Assembly: GCA_947258405.1 (NCBI GenBank)
Contig: CAMYIE010000016.1
Location: 1-53,447, forward strand
Direction of reading: 5' to 3'
DNA length: 53,447 bases
DNA from: an uncultured Eudoraea sp.
GTDB taxonomy: Bacteria > Bacteroidota > Bacteroidia > Flavobacteriales > Flavobacteriaceae
Shown: positions 9,605-16,996 of the stretch, in pieces
Layout: each line of letters begins with the position of its first letter
Numbering within the stretch: position 1 is the stretch's first letter
Notes under the pieces: generated by a model
What the model saw: only the letters and a program-made list of their open reading frames with translations
What the model was told of the DNA's origin: nothing
The model's database searches: none
Position numbers and translations under genes: made by a program

Positions 9605-10165
9605 TTAATAATTATAGAGTTTCTCAATACGCTTCATAGCTTCAGCCCAGGACGAATTATCCTCCATGATCCTCGATACTACCAGGCTCCCCTGAATCAG
9701 GGTTACAACTTCATTGGCCTTCTTTTCTGCAGCGATCCTGTTCAGACCTATACTTTGTCCGTATGTGGTAAAGGCCCTTATCCATGTCCTCAAACTTTGT
9801 TTTATCTCATGGCCCAGGAGCTGCAAACCATCGTCCAGTGAAAGAGATTCAAAAAGGCAGCTCTTTTTACCACGGCCGTATAGTTTATTGATATTAGACA
9901 AGGTAACTTCGAGCCTGGTGTCAGCATCCAGATTCGGACTTTCAAGTACCCCAACAATATTTTTTTCGGACCAGGCGGACATATCCACTAACACCGCCTT
10001 TACTATATCTTCCTTGCCTCCGGGAAAGCGGTAATACAGGCTTGCTTTTTTTAGTCCGGTCAATGCCGCAAGTTCGTTAATTCTTGCCCCGCTGTATCCC
10101 TTGGCCCGAAATACAGCAAACAGCTTGTCGATAAGTTCCCTGTCGCTTATTTTTTGTGGTCGCAT
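9605..10165 (-). CDS. TetR/AcrR-family transcriptional regulator
   Basis: This 186-residue protein has a TetR helix-turn-helix at residues 20-45 (GYSGARINELAALTGLKKAS) followed by LYYRFPGGKEDI, the hallmark of the family. The C-terminal ligand domain resembles the LmrA/YxaF-type. It should be a dimeric repressor that releases DNA on binding a small molecule. A near-palindrome sits 23 bp upstream of its ATG, pointing to autoregulation. Because it diverges from the hydroxyproline genes, it could also control those. That is inference. Confidence 0.9.
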   Translation of the reverse strand: MRPQKISDRELIDKLFAVFRAKGYSGARINELAALTGLKKASLYYRFPGGKEDIVKAVLVDMSAWSEKNIVGVLESPNLDADTRLEVTLSNINKLYGRGKKSCLFESLSLDDGLQLLGHEIKQSLRTWIRAFTTYGQSIGLNRIAAEKKANEVVTLIQGSLVVSRIMEDNSSWAEAMKRIEKLYNY

Positions 10166-10169
10166 AAAA

Positions 10170-10177
10170 CAAATATA
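10170..10177 (-). promoter_or_regulatory. -7 box of tetR
   Basis: The minus strand reads TATATTTG, an exact TAnnTTTG box, only 4 bases from the tetR ATG (10165). The transcript would be leaderless or nearly so. The palindromic operator lies directly upstream and would block polymerase. No TTG -33 element was seen at the right spacing. Confidence 0.5.
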
Positions 10178-10187
10178 AACATTATTA

Positions 10188-10209
10188 TTTTACCATACGT
10201 TCGGTAAAA
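10188..10209. promoter_or_regulatory. Palindromic operator upstream of tetR
   Basis: The 22-bp site TTTTACC-ATACGTTC-GGTAAAA has perfect 7-bp outer arms, and 9 of 11 half-site positions are symmetric. Its size and symmetry fit a TetR-family operator. It lies in the divergent region between tetR and the hydroxyproline genes. Confidence 0.7.
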
Positions 10210-10282
10210 AACAAAAATTACAAGAACAAAATACTGACTGCATAAAACGTCGGAGTTTAGATTGACGTGGCATATCTAGTAA

Positions 10283-10317
10283 CACTTTCCATTCTCCATT
10301 CTCCATTTTCCATTTTC
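10283..10317. repeat. Heptamer tract, five units
   Basis: Five 7-base units, CACTTTC CATTCTC then CATTCTC and two CATTTTC, run end to end (35 bp) in the tetR/hydroxyproline intergenic region. See the related tracts at 15313, 16651 and 22534. Confidence 0.8.
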
Positions 10318-10320
10318 ACT

Positions 10321-10336
10321 CCCGATAACTATCGGG
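10321..10336. repeat. Short perfect palindrome CCCGATA/TATCGGG
   Basis: The arms CCCGATA and TATCGGG have a 2-base centre and directly follow the heptamer tract, 50 bp before the hydroxyproline genes. Words of this kind are common intergenic palindromes in Flavobacteriaceae. A regulatory role is possible but unproven. Confidence 0.5.
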
Positions 10337-10385
10337 ACACTTTTCACCTTAAAATACTCTACATTTATCCCTCAAATACAAGCCG

Positions 10386-11312
10386 ATGAAATTCGAATGG
10401 AAAGGCGTTATGCCAGCAGTGACCACTAAGTTTACCGAAGATGACAAGCTAGACCTGAAACTCTTTGAACATAATCTACAGGCCCAGATCGATGCAGGAG
10501 TATCTGCGCTTATCCTCGGAGGTACCCTGGGAGAAGCCAGTACGCTAAAAAAGGTGGAAAAAAATAAGCTTACCGACACTGCTGTTGAAGTAGTCGATGG
10601 CCAAGTTCCGATTATTGTCAATATTGCCGAACAGACCACCCGTGGAGCCATCAAAGCGGCAGCCAGGGCAGAACGTCATGGGGCAAGCGGCCTTATGATG
10701 CTGCCTCCCATGCGATACAAAGCCACCGACTATGAGACAGTAGCCTATTTTAAAGAGGTAGCTCTAAATACTGATTTACCCATCATGGTTTATAATAATC
10801 CCGTGGATTACGGGATCGAAGTCACCCTGGATATGTTCGAAGAATTACTCGAATTAGACAATATAAACGCGGTAAAGGAATCGACTCGCGATTTGACCAA
10901 TATCACCAGACTTCGCAATCGTTTTGGAGACAGACTCAGTATTCTCTGTGGCGTAGATACCCTTGCCCTTGAATCACTCCTGATGGGTGCAGATGGATGG
11001 GTGGCCGGACTCGTTTGTGCTTTCCCGAGAGAAACGGTAGCCATTTACGAATTGTCAAAGGCTGGCCGGATCGAGGAAGCCCGTTCTATTTACCAGTGGT
11101 TTATGCCGCTCCTGGAACTGGATATCAATCCGCAATTAGTTCAGAACATCAAAATGGCAGAAGTGGCCACCGGCATTGGCTCGGAACAGGTACGTAAACC
11201 AAGGTTGCCATTGCAGGGAGAAGAACGCAAAAGAGTCTTACAGATTATCGAGGAAGGGCTGGCCAACAGACCTGAATTGCCTGAATACAAAGACCTTAAG
11301 TCTGAGGCTTGA
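10386..11312 (+). CDS. Dihydrodipicolinate synthase-family enzyme, likely 1-pyrroline-4-hydroxy-2-carboxylate deaminase
   Basis: This 308-residue TIM-barrel aldolase-family protein has GGTLGEAST (45-53), Tyr136 in VYNNP and the Schiff-base lysine Lys164 in NAVKES. The family also includes DapA and N-acetylneuraminate lyase. Here the neighbours (semialdehyde dehydrogenase, hydroxyproline epimerase, FAD oxidase) identify it as the hydroxyproline-pathway enzyme (LhpC type). That enzyme deaminates and dehydrates pyrroline-4-hydroxy-2-carboxylate to 2-oxoglutarate semialdehyde. It is cytoplasmic and the first gene of the cluster. The start follows a TACATTTA near-promoter box at 10360-10367. Confidence 0.85.
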   Translation: MKFEWKGVMPAVTTKFTEDDKLDLKLFEHNLQAQIDAGVSALILGGTLGEASTLKKVEKNKLTDTAVEVVDGQVPIIVNIAEQTTRGAIKAAARAERHGASGLMMLPPMRYKATDYETVAYFKEVALNTDLPIMVYNNPVDYGIEVTLDMFEELLELDNINAVKESTRDLTNITRLRNRFGDRLSILCGVDTLALESLLMGADGWVAGLVCAFPRETVAIYELSKAGRIEEARSIYQWFMPLLELDINPQLVQNIKMAEVATGIGSEQVRKPRLPLQGEERKRVLQIIEEGLANRPELPEYKDLKSEA

Positions 11313-11448
11313 GATCTTAACAAACAATGACTATCTCCAACTTCATATCTTTTCGTTAAAGAGTCGGGTTATCGGACCGATTAGGAAACTTTAATGTAAA
11401 TTAGTGTCCCCGCTCGAATAACCTTAATCTCTAAATTTCAATACCGCT

Positions 11449-13035
11449 ATGATCACCGGTAAAAATCATATTGGCTACCAGCTATCTGCAACAGGAACCA
11501 TTAAATTTAAAACAGTTAATCCCAAACTTAATGCGGAAACAGAATGGGATTTTCACGAGGCTTCTATCGACGAGGTCGATGAGGCAGCCCAGCTGGCATC
11601 GAAGGCATTTGAAACCTACAGAAATTATTCAGGCGAACGCAAAGCTGAATTCCTAAAGACCATAGCAGAAGAAATTGAGGCTTTGGGGGAGGAATTGCTC
11701 GAAACCTATATGGCTGAGACCGGATTATCAAAAGGGCGTGCCCTGGGCGAACGTGGCCGTACGCTCTTTCAACTGCGTTCCATGGCTGAACTCCTCCTCG
11801 AGGGATCCTGGGTGGAAGCTATCATCGATACTGCTATCCCCGACCGGCAACCAGTCCCGAAACCAGACCTTAGAAAAATGCTCATCCCTATCGGCCCGAT
11901 TGCCGTATTCGGGTCGAGTAATTTTCCACTTGCCTATTCTACTGCAGGGGGTGATACAGCAACTGCTCTGGCTGCAGGCTGCCCTGTGATCATAAAATCG
12001 CATCCTATGCATGCGGGCACTGGTGAACTGGTAGCCTCGGCCATCATCAGAGCTGCTATGAAAACCGAAATGCCCGACGGGATCTTTTCAAATCTCAATA
12101 GCAGCGGGATTGAGGTAGGTCAGCAATTGGTTTCCCACCCTTCGATCAAAGGAGTGGGTTTTACCGGTAGCATTGCTGGGGGTACCGCCCTGGCCAAACT
12201 GGCTTGTGAACGCGAAGAACCGATACCTGTTTTTGCCGAAATGGGTAGTATCAATCCTGTGGTGGTCTTGCCTTCTGCGCTTAATAAAGATACAGGCCGC
12301 TGGGCACAGGAATATGCAGGTTCCATTACCCTGGGTGCCGGACAATTCTGTACAAACCCAGGTCTGATCCTGGGGATCAAATCGCCCTCCTTACAAAATT
12401 TTATTGCACAACTAGGGGATCAGTTGCTCAAAACCAGGCCCGGTTTAATGCTGCATCCGAAAATTCACGGTAATTATGAAGAGGCTAAACTTAGCTTGTC
12501 TTCTGAAGTAGGGACTTCAGTGATTGCGGCTTTTAAAGAAGATGTGGAGGCGAACTACGCGCAGCAGCTCTTACTTACTGTAGATGGTAAGATTTTTATG
12601 CGAAATCCAAGCTTGCACAAAGAGGTATTCGGACCTTTTTCGCTAGTGGTACAATGTGAAGACCGAACCGAAATGCGGAGGATTTTAAAAAGACTCGAAG
12701 GACAATTAACCGGAACTGTATTAGGCGAACCTAAAGAAATGAAAGAATACGAAGATGTTATCGAAGCCCTGCGCGGGCGAGTGGGCCGTATCATCCATAA
12801 CGGTGTTCCAACAGGGGTCGAAGTATGTCCGGCCATGCAGCATGGCGGACCATTTCCCGCTTCTACGGATTCTCGTTTTGGAGCCGTCGGGGCCTCAGCG
12901 ATCAAGAGATGGGTACGACCGGTATCATACCAGGACTGGCCAGAGGATTTACTGCCCGATGCACTAAAGGATAAAAATCCATTGGGCGTCCTCCGAATGG
13001 TGAATGGTTCCTATTCCAATTCTCCGATATATTAG
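11449..13035 (+). CDS. 2-oxoglutarate semialdehyde dehydrogenase (NADP-type aldehyde dehydrogenase)
   Basis: This 528-residue aldehyde dehydrogenase carries Asn158 (GSSNFP), Lys183 (KSHP), FTGS (238-241), general base Glu264 (FAEMGSINP) and catalytic Cys301 (GQFCTNPG). The GQFCTNPG form and length fit the hydroxyproline-induced type III 2-oxoglutarate semialdehyde dehydrogenases. It would oxidise the semialdehyde made by the preceding gene to 2-oxoglutarate, feeding the TCA cycle. The 136-bp gap before it contains a small palindrome ATCGGACCGAT, so it may have its own control. Confidence 0.9.
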   Translation: MITGKNHIGYQLSATGTIKFKTVNPKLNAETEWDFHEASIDEVDEAAQLASKAFETYRNYSGERKAEFLKTIAEEIEALGEELLETYMAETGLSKGRALGERGRTLFQLRSMAELLLEGSWVEAIIDTAIPDRQPVPKPDLRKMLIPIGPIAVFGSSNFPLAYSTAGGDTATALAAGCPVIIKSHPMHAGTGELVASAIIRAAMKTEMPDGIFSNLNSSGIEVGQQLVSHPSIKGVGFTGSIAGGTALAKLACEREEPIPVFAEMGSINPVVVLPSALNKDTGRWAQEYAGSITLGAGQFCTNPGLILGIKSPSLQNFIAQLGDQLLKTRPGLMLHPKIHGNYEEAKLSLSSEVGTSVIAAFKEDVEANYAQQLLLTVDGKIFMRNPSLHKEVFGPFSLVVQCEDRTEMRRILKRLEGQLTGTVLGEPKEMKEYEDVIEALRGRVGRIIHNGVPTGVEVCPAMQHGGPFPASTDSRFGAVGASAIKRWVRPVSYQDWPEDLLPDALKDKNPLGVLRMVNGSYSNSPIY

Positions 13036-13049
13036 CGTACTTTGCCGCT

Positions 13050-14054
13050 ATGGCAGTCCACCAATTCAGATGTATAGACGCACATACCTGTGGTAACCCG
13101 GTAAGGGTGGTCGCCGAAGGCGGACCCATTCTGGAAGGTGCCACAATGAGTGAAAAACGCACCCACTTTTTAAGAGAGTTCGACTGGATTCGAAGAGGAC
13201 TTATGTTCGAACCCCGGGGTCATGATATGATGAGCGGCAGTATTTTTTATCCCCCTTCAGACCCGGAAAACGATTTGGGTATTCTCTTTATCGAAACAAG
13301 TGGTTGCCTGCCCATGTGCGGACATGGAACCATCGGCTCTATCACTATCGGGATCGAAGAAGGACTTATCAGACCTAAACAAGAGGGAATAGTGCGGATG
13401 GAGACCCCGGCGGGGCTGGTTTTAGTAGAATATGGCACGAACAATGGGCGGGTAGAATGGGTTAAATTTACCAATGTTCCTTCCTATCTGGCCAGCGAAG
13501 GCCTCTATGTGGAAAGCAGTGAACTTGGAGAAATATTTTTTGATGTGGGATATGGTGGAAATTTTTACGCTATCGTTGATACACAACAAAATTATGGGGA
13601 TATGGCCGAGTTCTCTGCTGGTGATCTAATCAGCATGGGCAGGGAGATCAGGCAAAAGATCAATCAAAAATATCCCGATAGGTTCATTCACCCTGAAAAT
13701 CCGACGATTCGAGACGTAAGTCATGTGCTTTGGACAGGAGCTCCTGACCAGGGTGCAACAGCTCGTTCAGCTGTCTTTTATGGGGATAAGGCCATCGACC
13801 GATCACCCTGTGGTACAGGAACATCGGCCCGGATGGCGCAATGGGCAGCAAGGGGGAAACTCAAGGAAGGTGATGAATTTATACACGAGAGTATTATCGG
13901 CTCTCGCTTTACAGGCAAAGTTGAAGCCAATACAAAAATAGATGGAAAAGCTGCCATCATTCCAAGCATTAAAGGCTGGGCGAGGATCTATGGCCAGAAT
14001 ACTATCACTATTGATGAAGCGGACCCATACGCTCACGGATTTCAGGTACTTTAA
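13050..14054 (+). CDS. 4-hydroxyproline 2-epimerase (proline racemase family)
   Basis: This 334-residue protein has both active-site cysteines of the family: Cys90 in MCGHG and Cys254 in DRSPCGTGTSA. The Cys/Cys pair marks a racemase or epimerase. The trans-3-hydroxyproline dehydratases of the same family have Thr at the second position. With its neighbours it should convert trans-4-hydroxy-L-proline to cis-4-hydroxy-D-proline. Its start lies 14 bp after the dehydrogenase gene, and the oxidase gene begins 2 bp after its stop, so these three are one operon. Confidence 0.92.
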   Translation: MAVHQFRCIDAHTCGNPVRVVAEGGPILEGATMSEKRTHFLREFDWIRRGLMFEPRGHDMMSGSIFYPPSDPENDLGILFIETSGCLPMCGHGTIGSITIGIEEGLIRPKQEGIVRMETPAGLVLVEYGTNNGRVEWVKFTNVPSYLASEGLYVESSELGEIFFDVGYGGNFYAIVDTQQNYGDMAEFSAGDLISMGREIRQKINQKYPDRFIHPENPTIRDVSHVLWTGAPDQGATARSAVFYGDKAIDRSPCGTGTSARMAQWAARGKLKEGDEFIHESIIGSRFTGKVEANTKIDGKAAIIPSIKGWARIYGQNTITIDEADPYAHGFQVL

Positions 14055-14056
14055 AT

Positions 14057-15307
14057 ATGAGTAAAAATATTGTCGTTATTGGTGGAGGTATCGCCGGATT
14101 AAGCACCGCCTATTTTTTAAACAAAAATGGGCATAGGGTAACAGTGATCGAGAAATCGAACTTCACTCAGGGTGCCTCTTATGTGAATGCTGGTTATATC
14201 ACCCCAAGTCATATTATCCCCCTTGCAGCACCCGGCATGATCACCAAAGGTTTGAAATGGATGTTCAATTCGGCTTCACCATTTTATATAAAACCAAGAT
14301 TGGACCCTGATTTCCTAAAGTGGGCCTGGTATTTTAAAAGGTCATCTACAAAGGCTAAGGTCGAAAAGGCCATCCCGGTGATCAAAGACATCAATATCCT
14401 GAGTCGGGGTCTCTTTGAAGACATCAAGGCCTCGGGAGACCTGGGAGATTTCCATCTGGAACGAAAAGGCCTCTTAATGCTTTATAAAACAGAAAAAGCA
14501 GGGGCAGAAGAAATGGGCGTAGCCGAAAAAGCAAAATTCATTGGGTTGGAAGTAGAGACTCTGAACCTGGAACAGCTAAAAATTCTTGAACCTGAGATAG
14601 AACTCGATGTGGCCGGCGCCATCCATTATGAATGTGATGGGCACACCACACCAACAGAGTTTATGCCTAAAATGGTGGCATATTTAAAAAAGGCAGGTGT
14701 AAAGCTGCAGGCGAATGAAGAAGTTCAGCGTATTGCGGTTTCCGGCAAATCGATCCAAAATGTGGTTACAGATTTAAGTGAATACAAGGCCGATGAAGTA
14801 GTTTTGGCTGCCGGGAGCTGGACAGGGAAGCTTGCAAAACAATTAGATCTGAAAATACCATTACAAGCAGGTAAAGGATATCGTATCAATGTGGAACGTC
14901 CTATCGGTATCAGTTATCCTGCGGTATTGATGGAAGCCAAAGTTGCCGTAACCCCTATGAAGGGATTTACGAGGTTTTCAGGTACAATGGAGTTTTCAGG
15001 AATCAATCAAAAGATAAGAATGGAGCGTGTTGAGGCCATAGCCAATGCAGCCCGGCAATATTATACCGGTCTTGAGTTCAGCACGGAAGAAAAGGCAGCA
15101 GCCCAAAGTGGTTTACGCCCGGTGAGTCCTGATGGATTGCCCTATATCGGAAGAAGTGAGAAATACACCAACCTCAGCTTCGCCACAGGACATGCTATGA
15201 TGGGCTGGAGTCTGGGACCGGCTACGGGGAAACTGGTTGCTGAAATCATTGATGGTAAAAAGACGAGTATGGATCTTGCAGCATTCAATCCGGATAGGAG
15301 GTTTTGA
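14057..15307 (+). CDS. FAD-dependent D-amino-acid (cis-4-hydroxy-D-proline) oxidase/dehydrogenase
   Basis: This 416-residue DadA-like protein has an N-terminal FAD site (VVIGGGIAGLSTAYFL, residues 5-20). It also has the C-terminal FAD-contact block GLRPVSPDGLPYIG and a GHAMMGWSLGPATG segment. In this operon it would oxidise cis-4-hydroxy-D-proline to 1-pyrroline-4-hydroxy-2-carboxylate, the substrate of the first cluster enzyme. It may pass electrons to the respiratory chain. It starts 2 bp after the epimerase stop. A heptamer inverted element follows its stop codon at once. Confidence 0.92.
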   Translation: MSKNIVVIGGGIAGLSTAYFLNKNGHRVTVIEKSNFTQGASYVNAGYITPSHIIPLAAPGMITKGLKWMFNSASPFYIKPRLDPDFLKWAWYFKRSSTKAKVEKAIPVIKDINILSRGLFEDIKASGDLGDFHLERKGLLMLYKTEKAGAEEMGVAEKAKFIGLEVETLNLEQLKILEPEIELDVAGAIHYECDGHTTPTEFMPKMVAYLKKAGVKLQANEEVQRIAVSGKSIQNVVTDLSEYKADEVVLAAGSWTGKLAKQLDLKIPLQAGKGYRINVERPIGISYPAVLMEAKVAVTPMKGFTRFSGTMEFSGINQKIRMERVEAIANAARQYYTGLEFSTEEKAAAQSGLRPVSPDGLPYIGRSEKYTNLSFATGHAMMGWSLGPATGKLVAEIIDGKKTSMDLAAFNPDRRF

Positions 15308-15312
15308 TGATA

Positions 15313-15393
15313 GAAGTTGGAGGTTGGAAGTCGGGAGTCGGAGGTCAGTAACTAAAACTTATATCTGTCTTCGGTCTTCCAACTTCTGACCGG
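15313..15393. repeat. Heptamer inverted element between the oxidase gene and galK
   Basis: The left arm 15313-15347 is five purine-rich 7-mers (GAAGTTG, GAGGTTG, GAAGTCG, GGAGTCG, GAGGTCA). The right arm 15366-15393 is four pyrimidine-rich 7-mers (TGTCTTC, GGTCTTC, CAACTTC, TGACCGG). AGAAGTTGGA and TCCAACTTCT can pair over 10 bases. An AT-rich centre separates the arms. Confidence 0.8.
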
Positions 15394-15417
15394 TATTAGA
15401 TTTTCAATATCAGCAAA

Positions 15418-16524
15418 ATGAATAAATTGATCGTTAGTGCTCCAGGTAGAATAAACATCATCGGGGAACATACAGACTACAATCTCGGCTATGTTCTGCC
15501 AACTGCAATAGACAAACATCTCACATTTACATTTGAGGCCAATGGTACGGCATCTATTTGCAGGGTAAAAAGCATGGGGTATGGTTCTGCACACGAATTC
15601 GATTTCACCACCATGGAACGCAGATCCAGCTCATGGCACAATTATATTCAAGGGGTGGTGAGTGAGATCCTGAAAAGGACTGATAAACTTCAGGGTTTTA
15701 ATTGCACCATCGAATCCACTCTTCCCGTTGGCAGCGGTGTAAGTTCTTCGGCGGCTTTAGAATGTGGCTTGAGTTTCGGATTAAATGAGTTGTTCAATCT
15801 GGGGCTGAGTAAAATCGAAATGGTAAAGCTCTGCCAACAGGCCGACCATAATTACGTAGGGATAATGAGTGGGATCATGGACCAGTTTGCCTCGATGATG
15901 AGCAAAAAGGGTCAGGTAATTTTACTTGACTGCCGCTCGTTAGACCATGAATATATCCCACTAGATCTGGGCGATTATACTTTCTTATTGCTGAACTCGG
16001 GAGTCTCCCATGAGCTGGCAAACTCCGAATACAATACACGGCAGCAGGAATGCCAGAAGGGGATTAAACTTATAAGACAAAAGCACCCTGAAGTAGCCTC
16101 GCTACGCGACGTCTCTCTTGAAATGCTGGAAACACAAAAAAGCCGTCTGCCGTCTACCGTCTACCGTAGGTGCCAGTTCGTCATCCAGGAGAACGTAAGA
16201 GTACTCGCCGCTGTCGACGCCCTGAAAAAAGGAGATCTGCCTTCCCTCGGCACACTGATGTATGCTACTCACCAGGGGCTGCGACATGACTATGAAGTGA
16301 GTTGTATGGAACTGGATTTCCTGGTTGATTTTACCAAGGACCATAAAGAAGTATTAGGAGCTCGAATAATGGGCGGAGGCTTCGGTGGGTGCTGTATCAA
16401 TCTTATTCGCAGTGGATATGTAGCTGAGTTTACCGCCAAAATTGCTGGTGCTTATAAGAAGGAATTCAATATCGAATTAGACGCATTCCAAGCGGTTCCA
16501 TATCATGGAGTTTCTATAGTGTAG
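15418..16524 (+). CDS. galK: Galactokinase
   Basis: This 368-residue GHMP kinase has all three family motifs: GRINIIGEHTDYN near the N-terminus (signature 1), PVGSGVSSSAAL (ATP-binding glycine loop) and MGGGFGGCCI (signature 3). It also has the catalytic aspartate region GIMDQF. It phosphorylates galactose to galactose-1-phosphate in the Leloir pathway. No galT, galE or galM lies in the window, so galK is separated from its usual partners. A 28-bp run of 7-base repeats (16142-16169) falls inside the gene within a conserved LPxxVYRR segment. Confidence 0.95.
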   Translation: MNKLIVSAPGRINIIGEHTDYNLGYVLPTAIDKHLTFTFEANGTASICRVKSMGYGSAHEFDFTTMERRSSSWHNYIQGVVSEILKRTDKLQGFNCTIESTLPVGSGVSSSAALECGLSFGLNELFNLGLSKIEMVKLCQQADHNYVGIMSGIMDQFASMMSKKGQVILLDCRSLDHEYIPLDLGDYTFLLLNSGVSHELANSEYNTRQQECQKGIKLIRQKHPEVASLRDVSLEMLETQKSRLPSTVYRRCQFVIQENVRVLAAVDALKKGDLPSLGTLMYATHQGLRHDYEVSCMELDFLVDFTKDHKEVLGARIMGGGFGGCCINLIRSGYVAEFTAKIAGAYKKEFNIELDAFQAVPYHGVSIV

Positions 16525-16650
16525 GATTATGCTTTGTCTGCCATAGCCTCGATTGCTGTTGATTTATTTCATTTATGTTTGGAAAGGCCCTTTGGTAGTT
16601 CGCCCTGTCTCAACGTCAGGTAGGGGTCTTCACTACACTCGTATATTTTC

Positions 16651-16685
16651 ACTTCCGTCTTCAGACTTCCGACTTCCGATCTTCT
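16651..16685. repeat. Heptamer tract, five units
   Basis: ACTTCCG, TCTTCAG, ACTTCCG, ACTTCCG, ATCTTCT run end to end (35 bp) after galK. They adjoin the displaced DnaE tail fragment, with no matching opposite arm. Confidence 0.75.
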
Positions 16686-16818
16686 TTTTTGCAGATAACA
16701 TCTTAGTCCTGCTGGCTGTTTTCATATCGGCATATCTCGGATCGGATATATAATCTTCCTTCTGCATCTTAATGACCTCAATACTTAAGAACCAAAATTC
16801 GCTCACCACCTTTCCACA
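16681..16818 (-). pseudogene. Displaced C-terminal fragment of a DnaE-type polymerase
   Basis: The minus strand encodes CGKVVSEFWFLSIEVIKMQK followed by EDYISDPRYADMKTASRTK. This aligns without gaps to the last about 40 residues of the polymerase gene next door (GKVVSEFGFLSIEVIKMQKE, DFIQDPRYAEMKTATRTR). Most DNA differences fall in third codon positions, so the fragment diverged while it was still a working gene. No start codon or the rest of the gene is present. It is best read as the remnant of an older dnaE2 allele. Confidence 0.8.
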
Positions 16819-16830
16819 GCTTTCTCCCTT

Positions 16831-16990
16831 CATTTTCTTTGCTTGTCCAAAGAAAACGAAGCAAAAGAAAAGACACCTTTTCACTAGGAATTTTTGTCCT
16901 CCACAACGTCCAAAACCGGCGTTCGAACTCCGCCATCCCGCCTTCGGCGGTACGAGTACCAACCGGAGCTTCTCACGCCTATTCTTGGAA
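16831..16990. repeat. Dispersed flavobacterial intergenic repeat, copy 1
   Basis: The head TTTCTTTGCTTGTCCAAAGA, then AACGAAGCAAAAGAAAAG and the tail ACTAGGAATTTTTG, matches the inverted copy at 20223-20391. It produces spurious frames rich in CPKKTKQKK. It lies at the 3' border of the polymerase gene. The end coordinate is approximate. Confidence 0.6.
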
Positions 16991-16996
16991 AAGGTC

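Noticed and set aside
15313-15393. Heptamer tracts as a CRISPR array
   Set aside because: Units are 7 bases with no spacers and no cas genes; this is tandem repeat structure.
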